Source: Glutamicibacter sp. MNS18
GTDB taxonomy: Bacteria > Actinomycetota > Actinomycetes > Actinomycetales > Micrococcaceae
Length of the DNA: 64,000 bases
Direction: 5' to 3'
Assembly (NCBI RefSeq): GCF_026107515.2
Contig: NZ_JAPCHW010000002.1
Span: 62,001-126,000 of the forward strand
Positions 9,569 through 18,253 of this stretch are shown here, piece after piece (the first letter of the stretch is position 1; each line of letters begins with the position of its first letter). Under the pieces are notes generated by a model, which made no database searches, was not told where the DNA came from, and worked only from the letters and a program-made list of their open reading frames with translations. A program made the translations under genes and the position numbers.

Positions 9569-12229
9569 ATGGTGGATCCTAGAGTTTCTGCGGCATATCC
9601 GGCACATTGGGAAGCGGATGTTGTGCTTCGTGACGGTTCGACAGCGCACCTTCGGCCCATTACCCCGGCTGATGCCCAGGCCCTGCAGGATATGCACAAG
9701 CACCAGTCCGAGGCATCGGTCTACCTGCGCTATTTTACGTACAAATCCCAGCTGACCCCCAAGGAACTGGACCGGTTCACCAATGTGGACCACACCACCC
9801 GGGTCTCGTTCATCGTGCTGCGCGGGGAGAAGATCATCGGCATCGGCGGCTACGACCAGCTCGATGACCCCACCGAGGCAGAGGTGGCCTTCAACGTCTC
9901 GGACGACTTCCAGGGTACCGGCATCGCCTCGATCCTGATCGAGCATCTGGCCGCGGCCGGCCGCGAAAACGGGATCGAGCGCTTCACCGCCGAGGTCCTG
10001 CCCGAAAACCGCAAGATGCTGACGGTGTTCGCCGAAGCCGGGTACGCGGTGGCCCGCCACTTCGAGGACGGCGTGGTGATGCTGGTCTTCCCGATTGATC
10101 CGACGGACAAGTCGCGTTCGGTGATGGAGGCGCGCGAACACCGTGCCGAGGCGCAGTCGGTGGCCGGTCTGCTGGCCCCGGCAGCGGTGGCGGTGATCGG
10201 TGCCAGCCGGTCCTGGGGCTCCCTGGGCCACGATGTGCTCAACCGGCTGATCGAGTCCGGCTTCCAGGGGGCGATCTATGCGGTCAACGAGCAGGCCTTC
10301 GAGATCGGCGGGCTGACCAGCTATGGCCGGCTGACCGAAGTACCCGGCCCGGTGGACCTGGCGATCATCTGCGTGCCCAGGGACCGGGTCGCGCAGGTGG
10401 TGGACGACTGCGCCGCCCACGGGGTCAAGGGCCTGCTGGTGATGACCGCCGGCTACGAAACCGGAAGCGGACTGCAGGCACAGCGTGAACTGGTCACCCG
10501 CGCGCGGATCAACGGGATGCGGGTGATCGGTCCGGCCTCCCTGGGACTGCTGAACACCAGCGGATCGGTCAAGCTCAACGCCTCGGTGGCCCAGAGCCTG
10601 CCGGAGCCGGGGAACATCGGCTTCTTCTCGCAGTCCGCAGCCATGGGCGTGCTGCTCCACGGGGTGCAGATGCAACGCGGGCTGGGCCTGAGCTCGGCGA
10701 TCTCGGCCGGTTTGCGGGCCGATGTGTCGGGCAATGACGCCATGCAGTATTTCGAGGACGACGAGGCCACCGATGTGGTGGCCATGCACCTGGAGTCCTT
10801 CGGCAACCCGCGCAAGTTCTCGCGCATTGCCCGTCGGCTTTCGCGAACCAAACCGGTGATCGTGGCCAAGAGCGACGTCATGGGTTCGCGGTTACCCCCG
10901 GGACACTCGGTGCGCACCAGCCAGGCGCCTTCCGCCGCGCTGAACGCGGTACTGGCCCAGGCCGGGGTCATCCGGGTGGGCTCGGTCGAGGAGCTCATGG
11001 ACGTGGCCACGGTGCTTTCCACCTCACCGGTGCCCGCCGGGCCGAATGTGCGGGTGCTGTCGAACTCGTTGACACTGGCCGAGGTCATCTGCGATGTGGC
11101 GGCGACCCGCACCCTGGCCGCATCCGCCGATCCACGGGAACTGGACTTTTCCGCAGGGCAGTCCCGCGCCCTGCCCACGCTGCGCCAACGTATTGACACC
11201 GCACTGGCCGATGAAAGCATCCACAGCCTGATCGTGGCCCTGCTGCCGGTTCCCGGAATCCGCGACGAGGCGATCCTGAAGGAACTGCAGGTATTTGCCG
11301 GTGCCTCCAAACCGGTGCTGATCGTGATTTCCGGTCGCCCGGACCGGACCATCCAGACCGGGGTCCACCACCGGATCCCGGTCTTCACCTCGCCGGCCGG
11401 CGCGGTGCGGGCCCTGGACAAGGCCCACGGCTACCGGCAATGGCTGAACGTGGACAACGACCCGCTTCCGCAGATCAAGGACATCGATGTGGACGGGGCC
11501 GAGGAGTACCTCAGGTCCCTGACCCGGAGCATCCCGGGAACCTCGCTGCGCACACTGGACTACGCCCAGGCCACCGGGTTGCTGCGGTTCTACGGGATCT
11601 CGGTCTTCGAATCGGTGATTGTGCCCGATGCGGATGCGGCGGTGCGGGCGGCCAACAAGCTGGGCTGGCCGGTGGCGTTGAAGGCCAATGACGAATACCT
11701 GCGCCAACGCCTTGACCTGGGTGGGGTGCGGTTGAACATCACCGACGAGTCGACCCTGCGCGCCAACTTCGAGCACATGTCGCAGGCCATGGGGCAGTGG
11801 GGGGTTGCCGACCTGGAAGTGCAGTCGATGGCCGATGCGGGTCAGGCCTGTGTGATCCGGGCCGTGGAGGACCCCTTGTTGGGGCCGGTGCTTTCCTTCG
11901 GCCTGGCCGGGGACCCGGTGAACCTGCTGGATGACTGGGCCCATGGCGTGGCCCCGCTGTCCGTGCAGGACCTGAATGCGCTGCTCCACCGTCCGCGCAG
12001 CAGCGCCCGGCTGTTCGGCTACCAGGGGCTGCCCGCAGTCGACCTGGATCGGCTGAAGGACCTGCTGAACCGGGTGGCGTTGCTCAAGGACAACCACCCG
12101 GAGGTCGCGATCCTGAAATTCTCGCCGGTCACGGTCTCGGCGGACTCGCTGAGCGTGCTGGCTGTCGAGGTGCAGGTGGGCAACCCCGAACAGCGCACCG
12201 ATTCCGTCCGCAGGGCCCTGCGCAGCTAG
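9569..12229 (+). CDS. GNAT acetyltransferase fused to an ADP-forming acyl-CoA-synthetase-like module (Pat-type protein acetyltransferase candidate)
   Basis: 886 residues. About 20-190 is a GNAT fold (DVVLRDGSTAHLRPITPAD, then the acetyl-CoA loop DDFQGTGIAS). About 195-330 is a CoA-binding Rossmann domain (VAVIGASRSWGSLGHDVL), followed by a succinyl-CoA-ligase-like flavodoxin fold and, from about 660, a C-terminal ATP-grasp domain. In acetate-CoA ligases the catalytic phospho-His lies in a SHTGSLAG-like motif; the aligned stretch here is GHSVRTSQAPSA, so the canonical motif is absent. Salmonella Pat has the same modules with GNAT at the C-terminus. I infer a lysine acetyltransferase regulating acyl-CoA metabolism. 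The order swap is common in actinobacteria. Confidence 0.85.
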   Translation: MVDPRVSAAYPAHWEADVVLRDGSTAHLRPITPADAQALQDMHKHQSEASVYLRYFTYKSQLTPKELDRFTNVDHTTRVSFIVLRGEKIIGIGGYDQLDDPTEAEVAFNVSDDFQGTGIASILIEHLAAAGRENGIERFTAEVLPENRKMLTVFAEAGYAVARHFEDGVVMLVFPIDPTDKSRSVMEAREHRAEAQSVAGLLAPAAVAVIGASRSWGSLGHDVLNRLIESGFQGAIYAVNEQAFEIGGLTSYGRLTEVPGPVDLAIICVPRDRVAQVVDDCAAHGVKGLLVMTAGYETGSGLQAQRELVTRARINGMRVIGPASLGLLNTSGSVKLNASVAQSLPEPGNIGFFSQSAAMGVLLHGVQMQRGLGLSSAISAGLRADVSGNDAMQYFEDDEATDVVAMHLESFGNPRKFSRIARRLSRTKPVIVAKSDVMGSRLPPGHSVRTSQAPSAALNAVLAQAGVIRVGSVEELMDVATVLSTSPVPAGPNVRVLSNSLTLAEVICDVAATRTLAASADPRELDFSAGQSRALPTLRQRIDTALADESIHSLIVALLPVPGIRDEAILKELQVFAGASKPVLIVISGRPDRTIQTGVHHRIPVFTSPAGAVRALDKAHGYRQWLNVDNDPLPQIKDIDVDGAEEYLRSLTRSIPGTSLRTLDYAQATGLLRFYGISVFESVIVPDADAAVRAANKLGWPVALKANDEYLRQRLDLGGVRLNITDESTLRANFEHMSQAMGQWGVADLEVQSMADAGQACVIRAVEDPLLGPVLSFGLAGDPVNLLDDWAHGVAPLSVQDLNALLHRPRSSARLFGYQGLPAVDLDRLKDLLNRVALLKDNHPEVAILKFSPVTVSADSLSVLAVEVQVGNPEQRTDSVRRALRS

Positions 12230-12369
12230 CGCGCGGTGGCGCCCGGAAGGTGATCCGCACTGCATCCGGAGCCGGCAGGGGAGCCCGAATCCCCGGTGGA
12301 TACGGTGTTTTCGACGCAGCGGGGCGCACCGCCCGAAGATCCGCATAGGTAATGGTCGGGGTAACTGGG

Positions 12370-12375
12370 TAAACT
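12370..12375 (+). promoter_or_regulatory. -10 element for leaderless DUF5998 mRNA
   Basis: TAAACT followed by exactly 6 nt and ATG 12382; there is no ribosome-binding site before the ATG. This is the classic geometry of an actinobacterial leaderless promoter. Confidence 0.6.
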
Positions 12376-12381
12376 TAAACC

Positions 12382-12969
12382 ATGAGCTCTCCATCGTATC
12401 CGACGACCGCAGCTGCAGACCTGCAGCAGGACTTGATCCGTGCAGGCTTCTATCCGCAGATGATCCAGGACGTACTCGCCGAAGCGATGTTCGCCCGTCC
12501 GGTGCTGGACCACTATGTCCACCTGGAAACGCATTTCGACCGCACCGAAGTCCACCGCCACATCACCGTGCTGGTGTTGAGCGACTCGGCACTGTTCATC
12601 ATCCACGTCGACGACCAGCAGCTCGATGAGCACGGTAGCGAGATCGTGGCGCAGGTATCCACCGAAATGATCGCGCTCAAGCGCATCGCCTCGGTGGCTA
12701 CCAGCTACGTCTTCCACCAGCCCCAGCATTACCGTACCGGTGAAGAGGTACGCGAGTTGACCTTCGGCCTGTCCTGGAACGGCACCACCCGGCTGGACAT
12801 CGCGCCAGCAGGTTGCGGGGACCCGGAATGCGACGCCGATCATGGGGCCACCGGTACCGCCCAGCCCGAGGACCTGGTCATCCGGGTCAGCGCCGAAGCC
12901 GATGGGCAGAGCGCGGTCAACAAGGCACGCGGCTTCGCGGTCCGCCTGCGGCAGGCAACCGATTTCTAG
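12382..12969 (+). CDS. DUF5998 family protein
   Basis: 195-residue soluble actinobacterial protein of unknown function. The sequence starts MSSPSYPTTAAADLQQDLIR, contains VLDHYVHLETHFDRTEVHRH around 45-60 and a small Cys pair (CGDPEC) near 145. The family is usually found, as here, directly upstream of the alkaline-phosphatase-superfamily gene; the gap is 13 nt, so they are probably co-transcribed. No catalytic motif or membrane segment is evident. Confidence 0.8.
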   Translation: MSSPSYPTTAAADLQQDLIRAGFYPQMIQDVLAEAMFARPVLDHYVHLETHFDRTEVHRHITVLVLSDSALFIIHVDDQQLDEHGSEIVAQVSTEMIALKRIASVATSYVFHQPQHYRTGEEVRELTFGLSWNGTTRLDIAPAGCGDPECDADHGATGTAQPEDLVIRVSAEADGQSAVNKARGFAVRLRQATDF

Positions 12970-12982
12970 GAGCGCGCACTTC

Positions 12983-14152
12983 GTGGTCGAGCAGCATCAG
13001 CCCTCCCCTGCAACGAAGTTACCCCCACCGCCCGGCTACGGTCGGGACACCTTGGCTGAGGTGCTGCCGTCGGCGGCAAGCGCCCTGGGCATCCCGGGGT
13101 TCGGCAACACCCTCAACCTGGCCCGGACCCGCCGGGTGAATCTGGTGATGGTCGATGGCCTGGGTTGGAACCAGCTCAAGGCCAACCTGGCCCATGCACC
13201 GTTCCTGCGCGGTCTCTTTGACCGTGCGCAGCGGCTGACCACGGGGTTCCCGTCAACCACCGCCACCTCGTTGAGCACCCTGGGTACCGGCCTCCCGCCG
13301 GGAGACCACGGGATGCTGGGCTACGACGTGGTTGACCCCGCACGCCGCCGGGTCGTGAACCAGCTCGGGGGATGGCCCTCGGATCTGGATCCGGAAGCCT
13401 GGCAACCCCATTCCACCATGTTCGAACAGATCGCCGCGCACGGACTGCACGTGGCGACCGTGTCGTTGGGGATCTTCGCCAAGTCGGCGTTGACCCGGGC
13501 GGCGCTGCGCGGGCCGGAGTTCGTCGCAGCCACGTCGCTGGCTGCACGTTCACGGGCCACCACCGAGGTGTTCGCCAGGCACCGGGAGGCGCTGGTGTAC
13601 ACCTACTTCAACGAGCTGGACAAGACGGGACACAAGTCGGGGGTGGATTCCGATGCCTGGCGTGAAACACTGGAGGAACTGGACCACACCATCAAGACCA
13701 TGGTTTCCCGGCTTCCGGAGGGCACCAGCGTGTTGATCACCGGGGACCACGGGATGGTCGACGTCGCCGAATCCCAGCGGTTCGACTACAGCCGGGAACC
13801 GGAACTGATCGAGGGTGTTGAACTGACCAGTGGCGAGCCGCGCGGCGTACAGCTCAGCTTTGCCACCTCGACCAGCGACGCCACCAGGTCCGCAGTCCGC
13901 GAGGCATGGCTGCGCCGTTACGGAACCAAGGCCTGGGTGCTGACCCGGAAGGAAGCCATCGACTACGGCCTGTTCGGCTCACTGCGTGAGGGGGTCGCCG
14001 GTCGTCTGGGGGATCTGATGATCCTGGCGTGCGAACCGGTGGCGTTCTACGATGGTCGGCGAGTGGCCCCCACCGCCTTCGAGATGGTGGGGCAGCATGG
14101 TTCGTTGACCGCTGCCGAACGCCTGGTCCCGCTGCTGGTTCATCGCACCTAA
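12983..14152 (+). CDS. Alkaline-phosphatase-superfamily protein (nucleotide pyrophosphatase/phosphodiesterase type)
   Basis: About 389 residues from GTG 12983, chosen because AGGAG lies 10 nt upstream and immediately follows the DUF5998 stop. Metal-site motifs of the family are present in order: MVDGLGWNQ (first Asp), GFPSTTATSLSTLGTG with the Thr nucleophile region, DKTGHKSG (Asp/His) and ITGDHGMVD (Asp-His), with a late His in MVGQHGSLT. It probably hydrolyses a phosphodiester or pyrophosphate bond in a small molecule. There is no signal peptide, so a cytoplasmic location is inferred. The substrate is unknown. Confidence 0.85.
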   Translation: MVEQHQPSPATKLPPPPGYGRDTLAEVLPSAASALGIPGFGNTLNLARTRRVNLVMVDGLGWNQLKANLAHAPFLRGLFDRAQRLTTGFPSTTATSLSTLGTGLPPGDHGMLGYDVVDPARRRVVNQLGGWPSDLDPEAWQPHSTMFEQIAAHGLHVATVSLGIFAKSALTRAALRGPEFVAATSLAARSRATTEVFARHREALVYTYFNELDKTGHKSGVDSDAWRETLEELDHTIKTMVSRLPEGTSVLITGDHGMVDVAESQRFDYSREPELIEGVELTSGEPRGVQLSFATSTSDATRSAVREAWLRRYGTKAWVLTRKEAIDYGLFGSLREGVAGRLGDLMILACEPVAFYDGRRVAPTAFEMVGQHGSLTAAERLVPLLVHRT

Positions 14153-14172
14153 CCGGGGCGCACCGCGACAGG

Positions 14173-14218
14173 AAAGCTCCCCGCGGAGTGGTTTCCTGAC
14201 CGCCCTGCGGGGAGCTTT
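14173..14218. terminator. Bidirectional terminator between the phosphodiesterase and sepH
   Basis: AAAGCTCCCCGC (14173-14184) and GCGGGGAGCTTT (14207-14218) form a perfect 12-bp stem with a 22-nt loop in the convergent gap. The flanking A and T runs lie within the stem ends, serving either direction. Confidence 0.75.
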
Positions 14219-14241
14219 GCCCATCAGGGGCAGTTTTCGAC

Positions 14242-15285
14242 CTAGTCCTTCTTGCGCCGGCCGAACATGATGTCGTCCCAGCTGGGTACCGACGAGCGTT
14301 TGGACTTGCGCTGGTTGGCGTCATCCTCGGTCTCTGCCTTGTCCTCACCGGAGCCGGGCTCATGGGAGACCACGGTCAGTTGCGAGGTCCGGGTGGAGAT
14401 GGTCTGCGGCAGGTGGGGCACACCCTCATCGTCTTCGTCCTGGTTGAACTTGTTCAGGTTGCGGTCGATGATCTCGTTGAGCCGTTCGTCGGTTCCCTCG
14501 TCCTTGCCCGAGCGCTGTCCGCGACGTGCGTTGAGCAGCTCGACCAGTTCTTCGCTCTGCGCCGATTCGCCCGAACCGTCGCCCTTGTCCGCTTCGGATT
14601 CGGGTTCCACGGCCACCGGTGTGATGGCGGAGAAGTACTCCGGGGGAGCCTGTTCGCTCAGGGTCTGGGACCAGCGGTTCAGATTCCGCAGGGTCCGGCG
14701 TTGCGGGTGGAAGGACCACTTGGCTACGTCATGGTCATCGGACTGCTTGCCCTCGGAGAGGGATTCGACATTGCTCTCATGCAGCGGCGAGGAGAATTTC
14801 GCGGTGACCATCCACTGGCCCTCGGGATCCTTCCACGAGTCCCATTCCACATTGTCCGGATCGATACCCAGTTGGCCCAGCCGGTGCGAGACCATCGATC
14901 CCAGGTCGGCGGGTTCTTCACCAAAGGCCTCACGGTATTCGGCATCGGTTTGCGGTCCGGAGACCTCGACCCTGCGGGCCAGTTCCGCGATATGGGCACG
15001 TTCGGCCAAAACCGGGCCCTCGTATTTCAGGATCTGCTCAATGGGCACATCCCATTCCACCGAAAGATCATAGGCCGACGCCCCGGCCCGCACCCGTGAT
15101 TGGATTTCACGCGGTGAGTGATCCGGGGACTGGTCACGGTTGCGTGGTGTACGGGCCCGGGCAATTTCTGCCATGGCGCTACGCAGCGCATCATCGACGG
15201 GCAGCTCGAAGCTCATCCCGTCGTCACTGCTGACCTGCAGGCTGGAACCATTTTCATGAATCCCTACCAGTCTCAGCTGACGCAT
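14242..15285 (-). CDS. sepH: Septation protein SepH (DUF3071), FtsZ regulator
   Basis: 347 residues from ATG 15285 (MRQLRLVGIHENGSSLQVSS). A GTG immediately upstream is possible, but GGAGG is 7 nt from the ATG and only 4 from the GTG. The N-terminal conserved domain (about 1-160) includes the helix-turn-helix-like part SPREIQSRVRAGASAYDLSV. The rest is acidic, low-complexity and ends in a basic tail (PSWDDIMFGRRKKD), as in actinobacterial SepH, which binds and stimulates FtsZ assembly. It is convergent with the phosphodiesterase gene and not in an operon. Confidence 0.9.
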   Translation of the reverse strand: MRQLRLVGIHENGSSLQVSSDDGMSFELPVDDALRSAMAEIARARTPRNRDQSPDHSPREIQSRVRAGASAYDLSVEWDVPIEQILKYEGPVLAERAHIAELARRVEVSGPQTDAEYREAFGEEPADLGSMVSHRLGQLGIDPDNVEWDSWKDPEGQWMVTAKFSSPLHESNVESLSEGKQSDDHDVAKWSFHPQRRTLRNLNRWSQTLSEQAPPEYFSAITPVAVEPESEADKGDGSGESAQSEELVELLNARRGQRSGKDEGTDERLNEIIDRNLNKFNQDEDDEGVPHLPQTISTRTSQLTVVSHEPGSGEDKAETEDDANQRKSKRSSVPSWDDIMFGRRKKD

Positions 15286-15521
15286 CACTACCCTCCACCC
15301 GGTTTATTGCCTGAATAAAACTTTGCCACTCATAGACGTGAATTCCTACCACCGCAAGGGGTGTGGCGAAACATTCCTCGCAGTTTGAGGCCAAAAGCAT
15401 GCTCCGGCCGCCGCACCGGGAATTCCTGGCCACCGGTTCGGTTATACAGGCAGGCCCACCGTGGTGTAATCTGCCGCAACGAGCAGTTGCACCTTCCCAA
15501 GGAAAAGAGAACGTAACCCCG

Positions 15522-15824
15522 ATGGCCACCGATTACGATGCACCGCGCGACACCTCCCGGGACGAGGAAGCCGCCAAGCAGCTGGCTGGCCTCAATGCCG
15601 GAAAGACGGCCACCCAGGCATCCCTGGTTGACGAGGACGAAGCCGAACTGGCCGAGAGCTTCCTGCTACCCGGAGCGGAAGTCAACCAGGACGAGGTCAG
15701 CGTCGAGATCATGCCCGAACAGGCCGACGAGTTCACCTGCGCCTCGTGCTTCATGGTACGTCACCGTTCCTTGCTGGCCCGCCAGGACGGTGCCCAGTTC
15801 TTCTGTGCCGAATGCGAGGACTGA
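15522..15824 (+). CDS. DUF4193 family small zinc-ribbon-like protein
   Basis: 100 residues from ATG 15522 (MATDYDAPRDTSRDEEAAKQ), preceded by GGAAAAGAGAA. The N-terminal two thirds are acidic and probably disordered. The C-terminus has a CxxC / CxxC pair (CASCF, then CAECED) with a basic VRHRSLLAR between, suggesting a Zn ribbon. The function is unknown; the gene is conserved beside DUF3093 and dut in actinobacteria. Confidence 0.88.
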   Translation: MATDYDAPRDTSRDEEAAKQLAGLNAGKTATQASLVDEDEAELAESFLLPGAEVNQDEVSVEIMPEQADEFTCASCFMVRHRSLLARQDGAQFFCAECED

Positions 15825-15869
15825 CCCCCGGGGTTTCCCGGACGGCAGGGGATCCAGGCAATCCCCGAA

Positions 15870-15906
15870 CAGGAATGCTTGACGGGTTGTCCGTCAAGCA
15901 TTCCTG
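15870..15906. terminator. Strong bidirectional terminator between DUF4193 and DUF3093
   Basis: Arms 15870-15885 and 15891-15906 (AGGAATGCTTGACGG and its complement plus a closing C-G) form a perfect 16-bp hairpin with loop GTTGT, in the gap between convergent genes. Confidence 0.8.
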
Positions 15907-15915
15907 GTTCGGTAT

Positions 15916-16455
15916 CTAGCTGGATTCGTCGGGCCGGGATTCACCCGCATCGGACTCGGTGAGTTCGGCCTCATCGGACTGGCGGTACTCGTCCATCAGC
16001 CCACCCAGCGCACGGGTCAGTTCCTCCGGGCGGCGGGTGGAGGTCAGCCAGTAGGGGGTCTGGTCACGGGGGTCGACGACCTCCAACTTGACCACGGCAT
16101 CCAGCCAGCCGCGAAGGTTCATGAAAGCCAACCCGTGCAGCTTCTGGCCACGTTGCTTGAAAGCCTCGTCGCCGCGATAGCCGGTCACCTCACCGATGAA
16201 CTGGCGCTCGATGGTGGCCCGTCCCACACGTACGCTCTCCGTGGTCACGGTAATCCGCGGGATATTGAGCAGCATGATCACACACAGCGCCACCAGGGTC
16301 ACAACCCCGGCCAGGATCCCCCAGCCGGTGGCAATCGGGGCAAACGCCACGCCAGCGGTCGCTGCCAGCAACAGTGGCCAGATCCAGGTTCCGGCCGAAG
16401 GCCAGAGTTTTTCGTTATACAGCACGGTTGGTTCGGCTGGGCTCGCAGTACTCAT
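15916..16455 (-). CDS. DUF3093 membrane protein
   Basis: 179 residues. Two adjacent hydrophobic helices (about 23-65) follow a short N-terminus (MSTASPAEPTVLYNEKLWPS). A PH-like cytoplasmic region follows (ITVTTESVRVGRATIERQFIGEV) with RGWLDAVVKLEVVDPRDQTPYWLTSTRRPEEL, and an acidic tail closes the protein. Pfam DUF3093 proteins are found only in actinobacteria and have no assigned role. It is divergent from dut with about 150 bp between; TAGAGT near 16514 could be the dut -10. Confidence 0.88.
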   Translation of the reverse strand: MSTASPAEPTVLYNEKLWPSAGTWIWPLLLAATAGVAFAPIATGWGILAGVVTLVALCVIMLLNIPRITVTTESVRVGRATIERQFIGEVTGYRGDEAFKQRGQKLHGLAFMNLRGWLDAVVKLEVVDPRDQTPYWLTSTRRPEELTRALGGLMDEYRQSDEAELTESDAGESRPDESS

Positions 16456-16608
16456 GGTTCCAAGCTTAGGCGCTCAAGCTGTGTCCTTGCCGCCGCTGGT
16501 GACCCAGACAACGCGCTAGAGTTATTCAGGTAGGCCCGGCCGGTCACACCGGATGAACGGCGCCACCAACCAGAACCAAAGCCTTTCCCGGGAGATGACA
16601 CACCACCG

Positions 16609-17067
16609 ATGAGTGAACCGACCCTCGAAATCTCGCTGCTGCTGCTCGATGAGCAGCTGCCGATCCCCAGCTACGCGCACCCGTCCGATGCCGGGGCCGA
16701 CCTGCACGCCCGTGAATCCGTTGAGCTCGCCCCGGGACAGCGCGCACTGGTTCCCACCGGCATCGCGATGGCTCTGCCCGACGGGTATGTCGGACTGGTC
16801 CATCCGCGCAGTGGGCTGGCGACCAAGCACGGGATAACCGTGGTCAATGCGCCGGGTACCGTGGACGCCGGGTACCGCGGGGAAATCATGGTCACACTGC
16901 TCAACACCGACACCGATAGCAGCTTCACCGTCAACCGCGGGGACCGGATCGCCCAATTGGTGATCCAGAAGGTGGAACATGCCCGGTTCCACGTCGTCGA
17001 ATCGCTCGAACAGTCGGTACGCGGGGCCGGTGGATTCGGATCAACAGGCGGGTTCCAGGGGAACTAA
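16609..17067 (+). CDS. dut: dUTP diphosphatase (dUTPase)
   Basis: 152-residue trimeric enzyme converting dUTP to dUMP and PPi, which keeps uracil out of DNA and supplies dTMP synthesis. All five motifs are intact: SDAGADL, HPRSGLA, GTVDAGYRGEI (catalytic Asp), RGDRIAQLVI and the C-terminal lid RGAGGFGSTG. It begins the group dut - DUF3710 - OB-fold - DUF3159, with 36 nt to the next start. Confidence 0.97.
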   Translation: MSEPTLEISLLLLDEQLPIPSYAHPSDAGADLHARESVELAPGQRALVPTGIAMALPDGYVGLVHPRSGLATKHGITVVNAPGTVDAGYRGEIMVTLLNTDTDSSFTVNRGDRIAQLVIQKVEHARFHVVESLEQSVRGAGGFGSTGGFQGN

Positions 17068-17103
17068 GTACCCTTGGTTGTAACCAAGCGATTTAAGGAC
17101 GAA

Positions 17104-17820
17104 ATGATTTTTAAGCGTAAGAAGCGCAACCAGGTGCAACCGGACGCCGACGAGGAACAGCAGGCGGCGCAGGCCGGTGCCGATGCGCCGCAGGTCGCCC
17201 CCCAGGAGCCGGCCACCGGCCCCTGGGATATCAAGGACATCGAGAATCCCGACGACTACCTGAATTTCGGTTCGCTGCTGATCAAGCCGATGACCGGGTT
17301 GAAGGTGCGGATGGACGTCGAGGAGAAAACCAAGCGCGTGATCTCCCTGTCACTGGAAGTGGCCGAATCCCGGATTCAGTTGCAGGCGTTCGCCCGCTCC
17401 AAGAGCCAGGAACTCTGGCCGGGGATCAGCAACAAGATCGCCGAGGACATCAGCAAGCAGAAGGGGGAACTGTTCACCCGCGAGGGTGAACTGGGCAAGG
17501 AACTGCTGGCCAAGGTGCCACAGCAATTGCCCGATGGGCGGGCCGGACACGTTGCACTGCGCTTCATCGGGGTGGACGGTCCACGCTGGTTCCTGCGCGT
17601 GGTCATTGGCGGGGCAGCCATCAGCAATGAGCAGGCGGCCGGCATCGTTGATGAACTGGTTCGCGGTGTGGTGGTGAACCGCGGAGAGAAACCATTGCCG
17701 CCGCAGGAACTGCTGCCGCTGAACGTCCCGTCGAACGCCACCACCCGCGCCGAACCGGTTGCCGGTGCACCATCCGTGCAACGGCCCGAGCGAGGCCCGG
17801 AGATCACCCAGATCGGCTAA
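17104..17820 (+). CDS. DUF3710 family protein
   Basis: 238 residues from ATG 17104 (MIFKRKKRNQVQPDADEE); AAGGA 5 nt upstream supports this start over the in-frame GTG further up. A basic N-terminal patch is followed by an acidic Ala/Gln linker and a globular domain (DDYLNFGSLLIKP, GGRAGHVALRFIGVDGPRWFLRVVIGG). The family is conserved next to dut in actinobacteria and has no known activity. Confidence 0.9.
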   Translation: MIFKRKKRNQVQPDADEEQQAAQAGADAPQVAPQEPATGPWDIKDIENPDDYLNFGSLLIKPMTGLKVRMDVEEKTKRVISLSLEVAESRIQLQAFARSKSQELWPGISNKIAEDISKQKGELFTREGELGKELLAKVPQQLPDGRAGHVALRFIGVDGPRWFLRVVIGGAAISNEQAAGIVDELVRGVVVNRGEKPLPPQELLPLNVPSNATTRAEPVAGAPSVQRPERGPEITQIG

Positions 17821-17849
17821 CCCGATCCACCTGGGGGAAGGGGAAGGGT

Positions 17850-18224
17850 ATGCGCAAGAACGCGGAACCTGACCACTGGGTTGCCGAACCGGTCACCGGC
17901 CCACCGGTGATCACGTTGGAGAACCTGGAGCGGTTGCCGTCGCATGGCCGGGTGGAACACACCGGCTACGTCCAGTCGGTCACCCACGGGCCGGCGGGGG
18001 AGCAGCCCAGGCTGCTGGCCACCGTGGTTGACGGTTTTTCCGCTCCCGGTGCCCGGCGGGCAACCATACCGCATGTGCGGTTGTTGTTCATGGGGCAGAG
18101 GCAGGTGCCGGGTATCAAGCCCGGGGTGCGTATCCGCTACTCGGGGATGCTCAGCCAGGTCGACCGCATCCCCACCGTCCACAACCCCCGGTACCTGATC
18201 CTTCCCGCCGCGACTGAACCGTAA
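17850..18224 (+). CDS. OB-fold nucleic-acid-binding protein
   Basis: 124 residues. The region from about 35 to 115 resembles the small OB-fold domain of this locus (GRVEHTGYVQSVTHG, ATVVDG, VRLLFMGQRQVPGIKPGVRIRYSGMLSQ), probably a nucleic-acid-binding beta-barrel. It starts 29 nt after DUF3710 with a GGAAGGGGAAGGG Shine-Dalgarno stretch. The partner and role are unknown. Confidence 0.82.
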   Translation: MRKNAEPDHWVAEPVTGPPVITLENLERLPSHGRVEHTGYVQSVTHGPAGEQPRLLATVVDGFSAPGARRATIPHVRLLFMGQRQVPGIKPGVRIRYSGMLSQVDRIPTVHNPRYLILPAATEP

Positions 18225-18253
18225 ACCCGCCGATGCCTGCCGAGACGAGGAAC

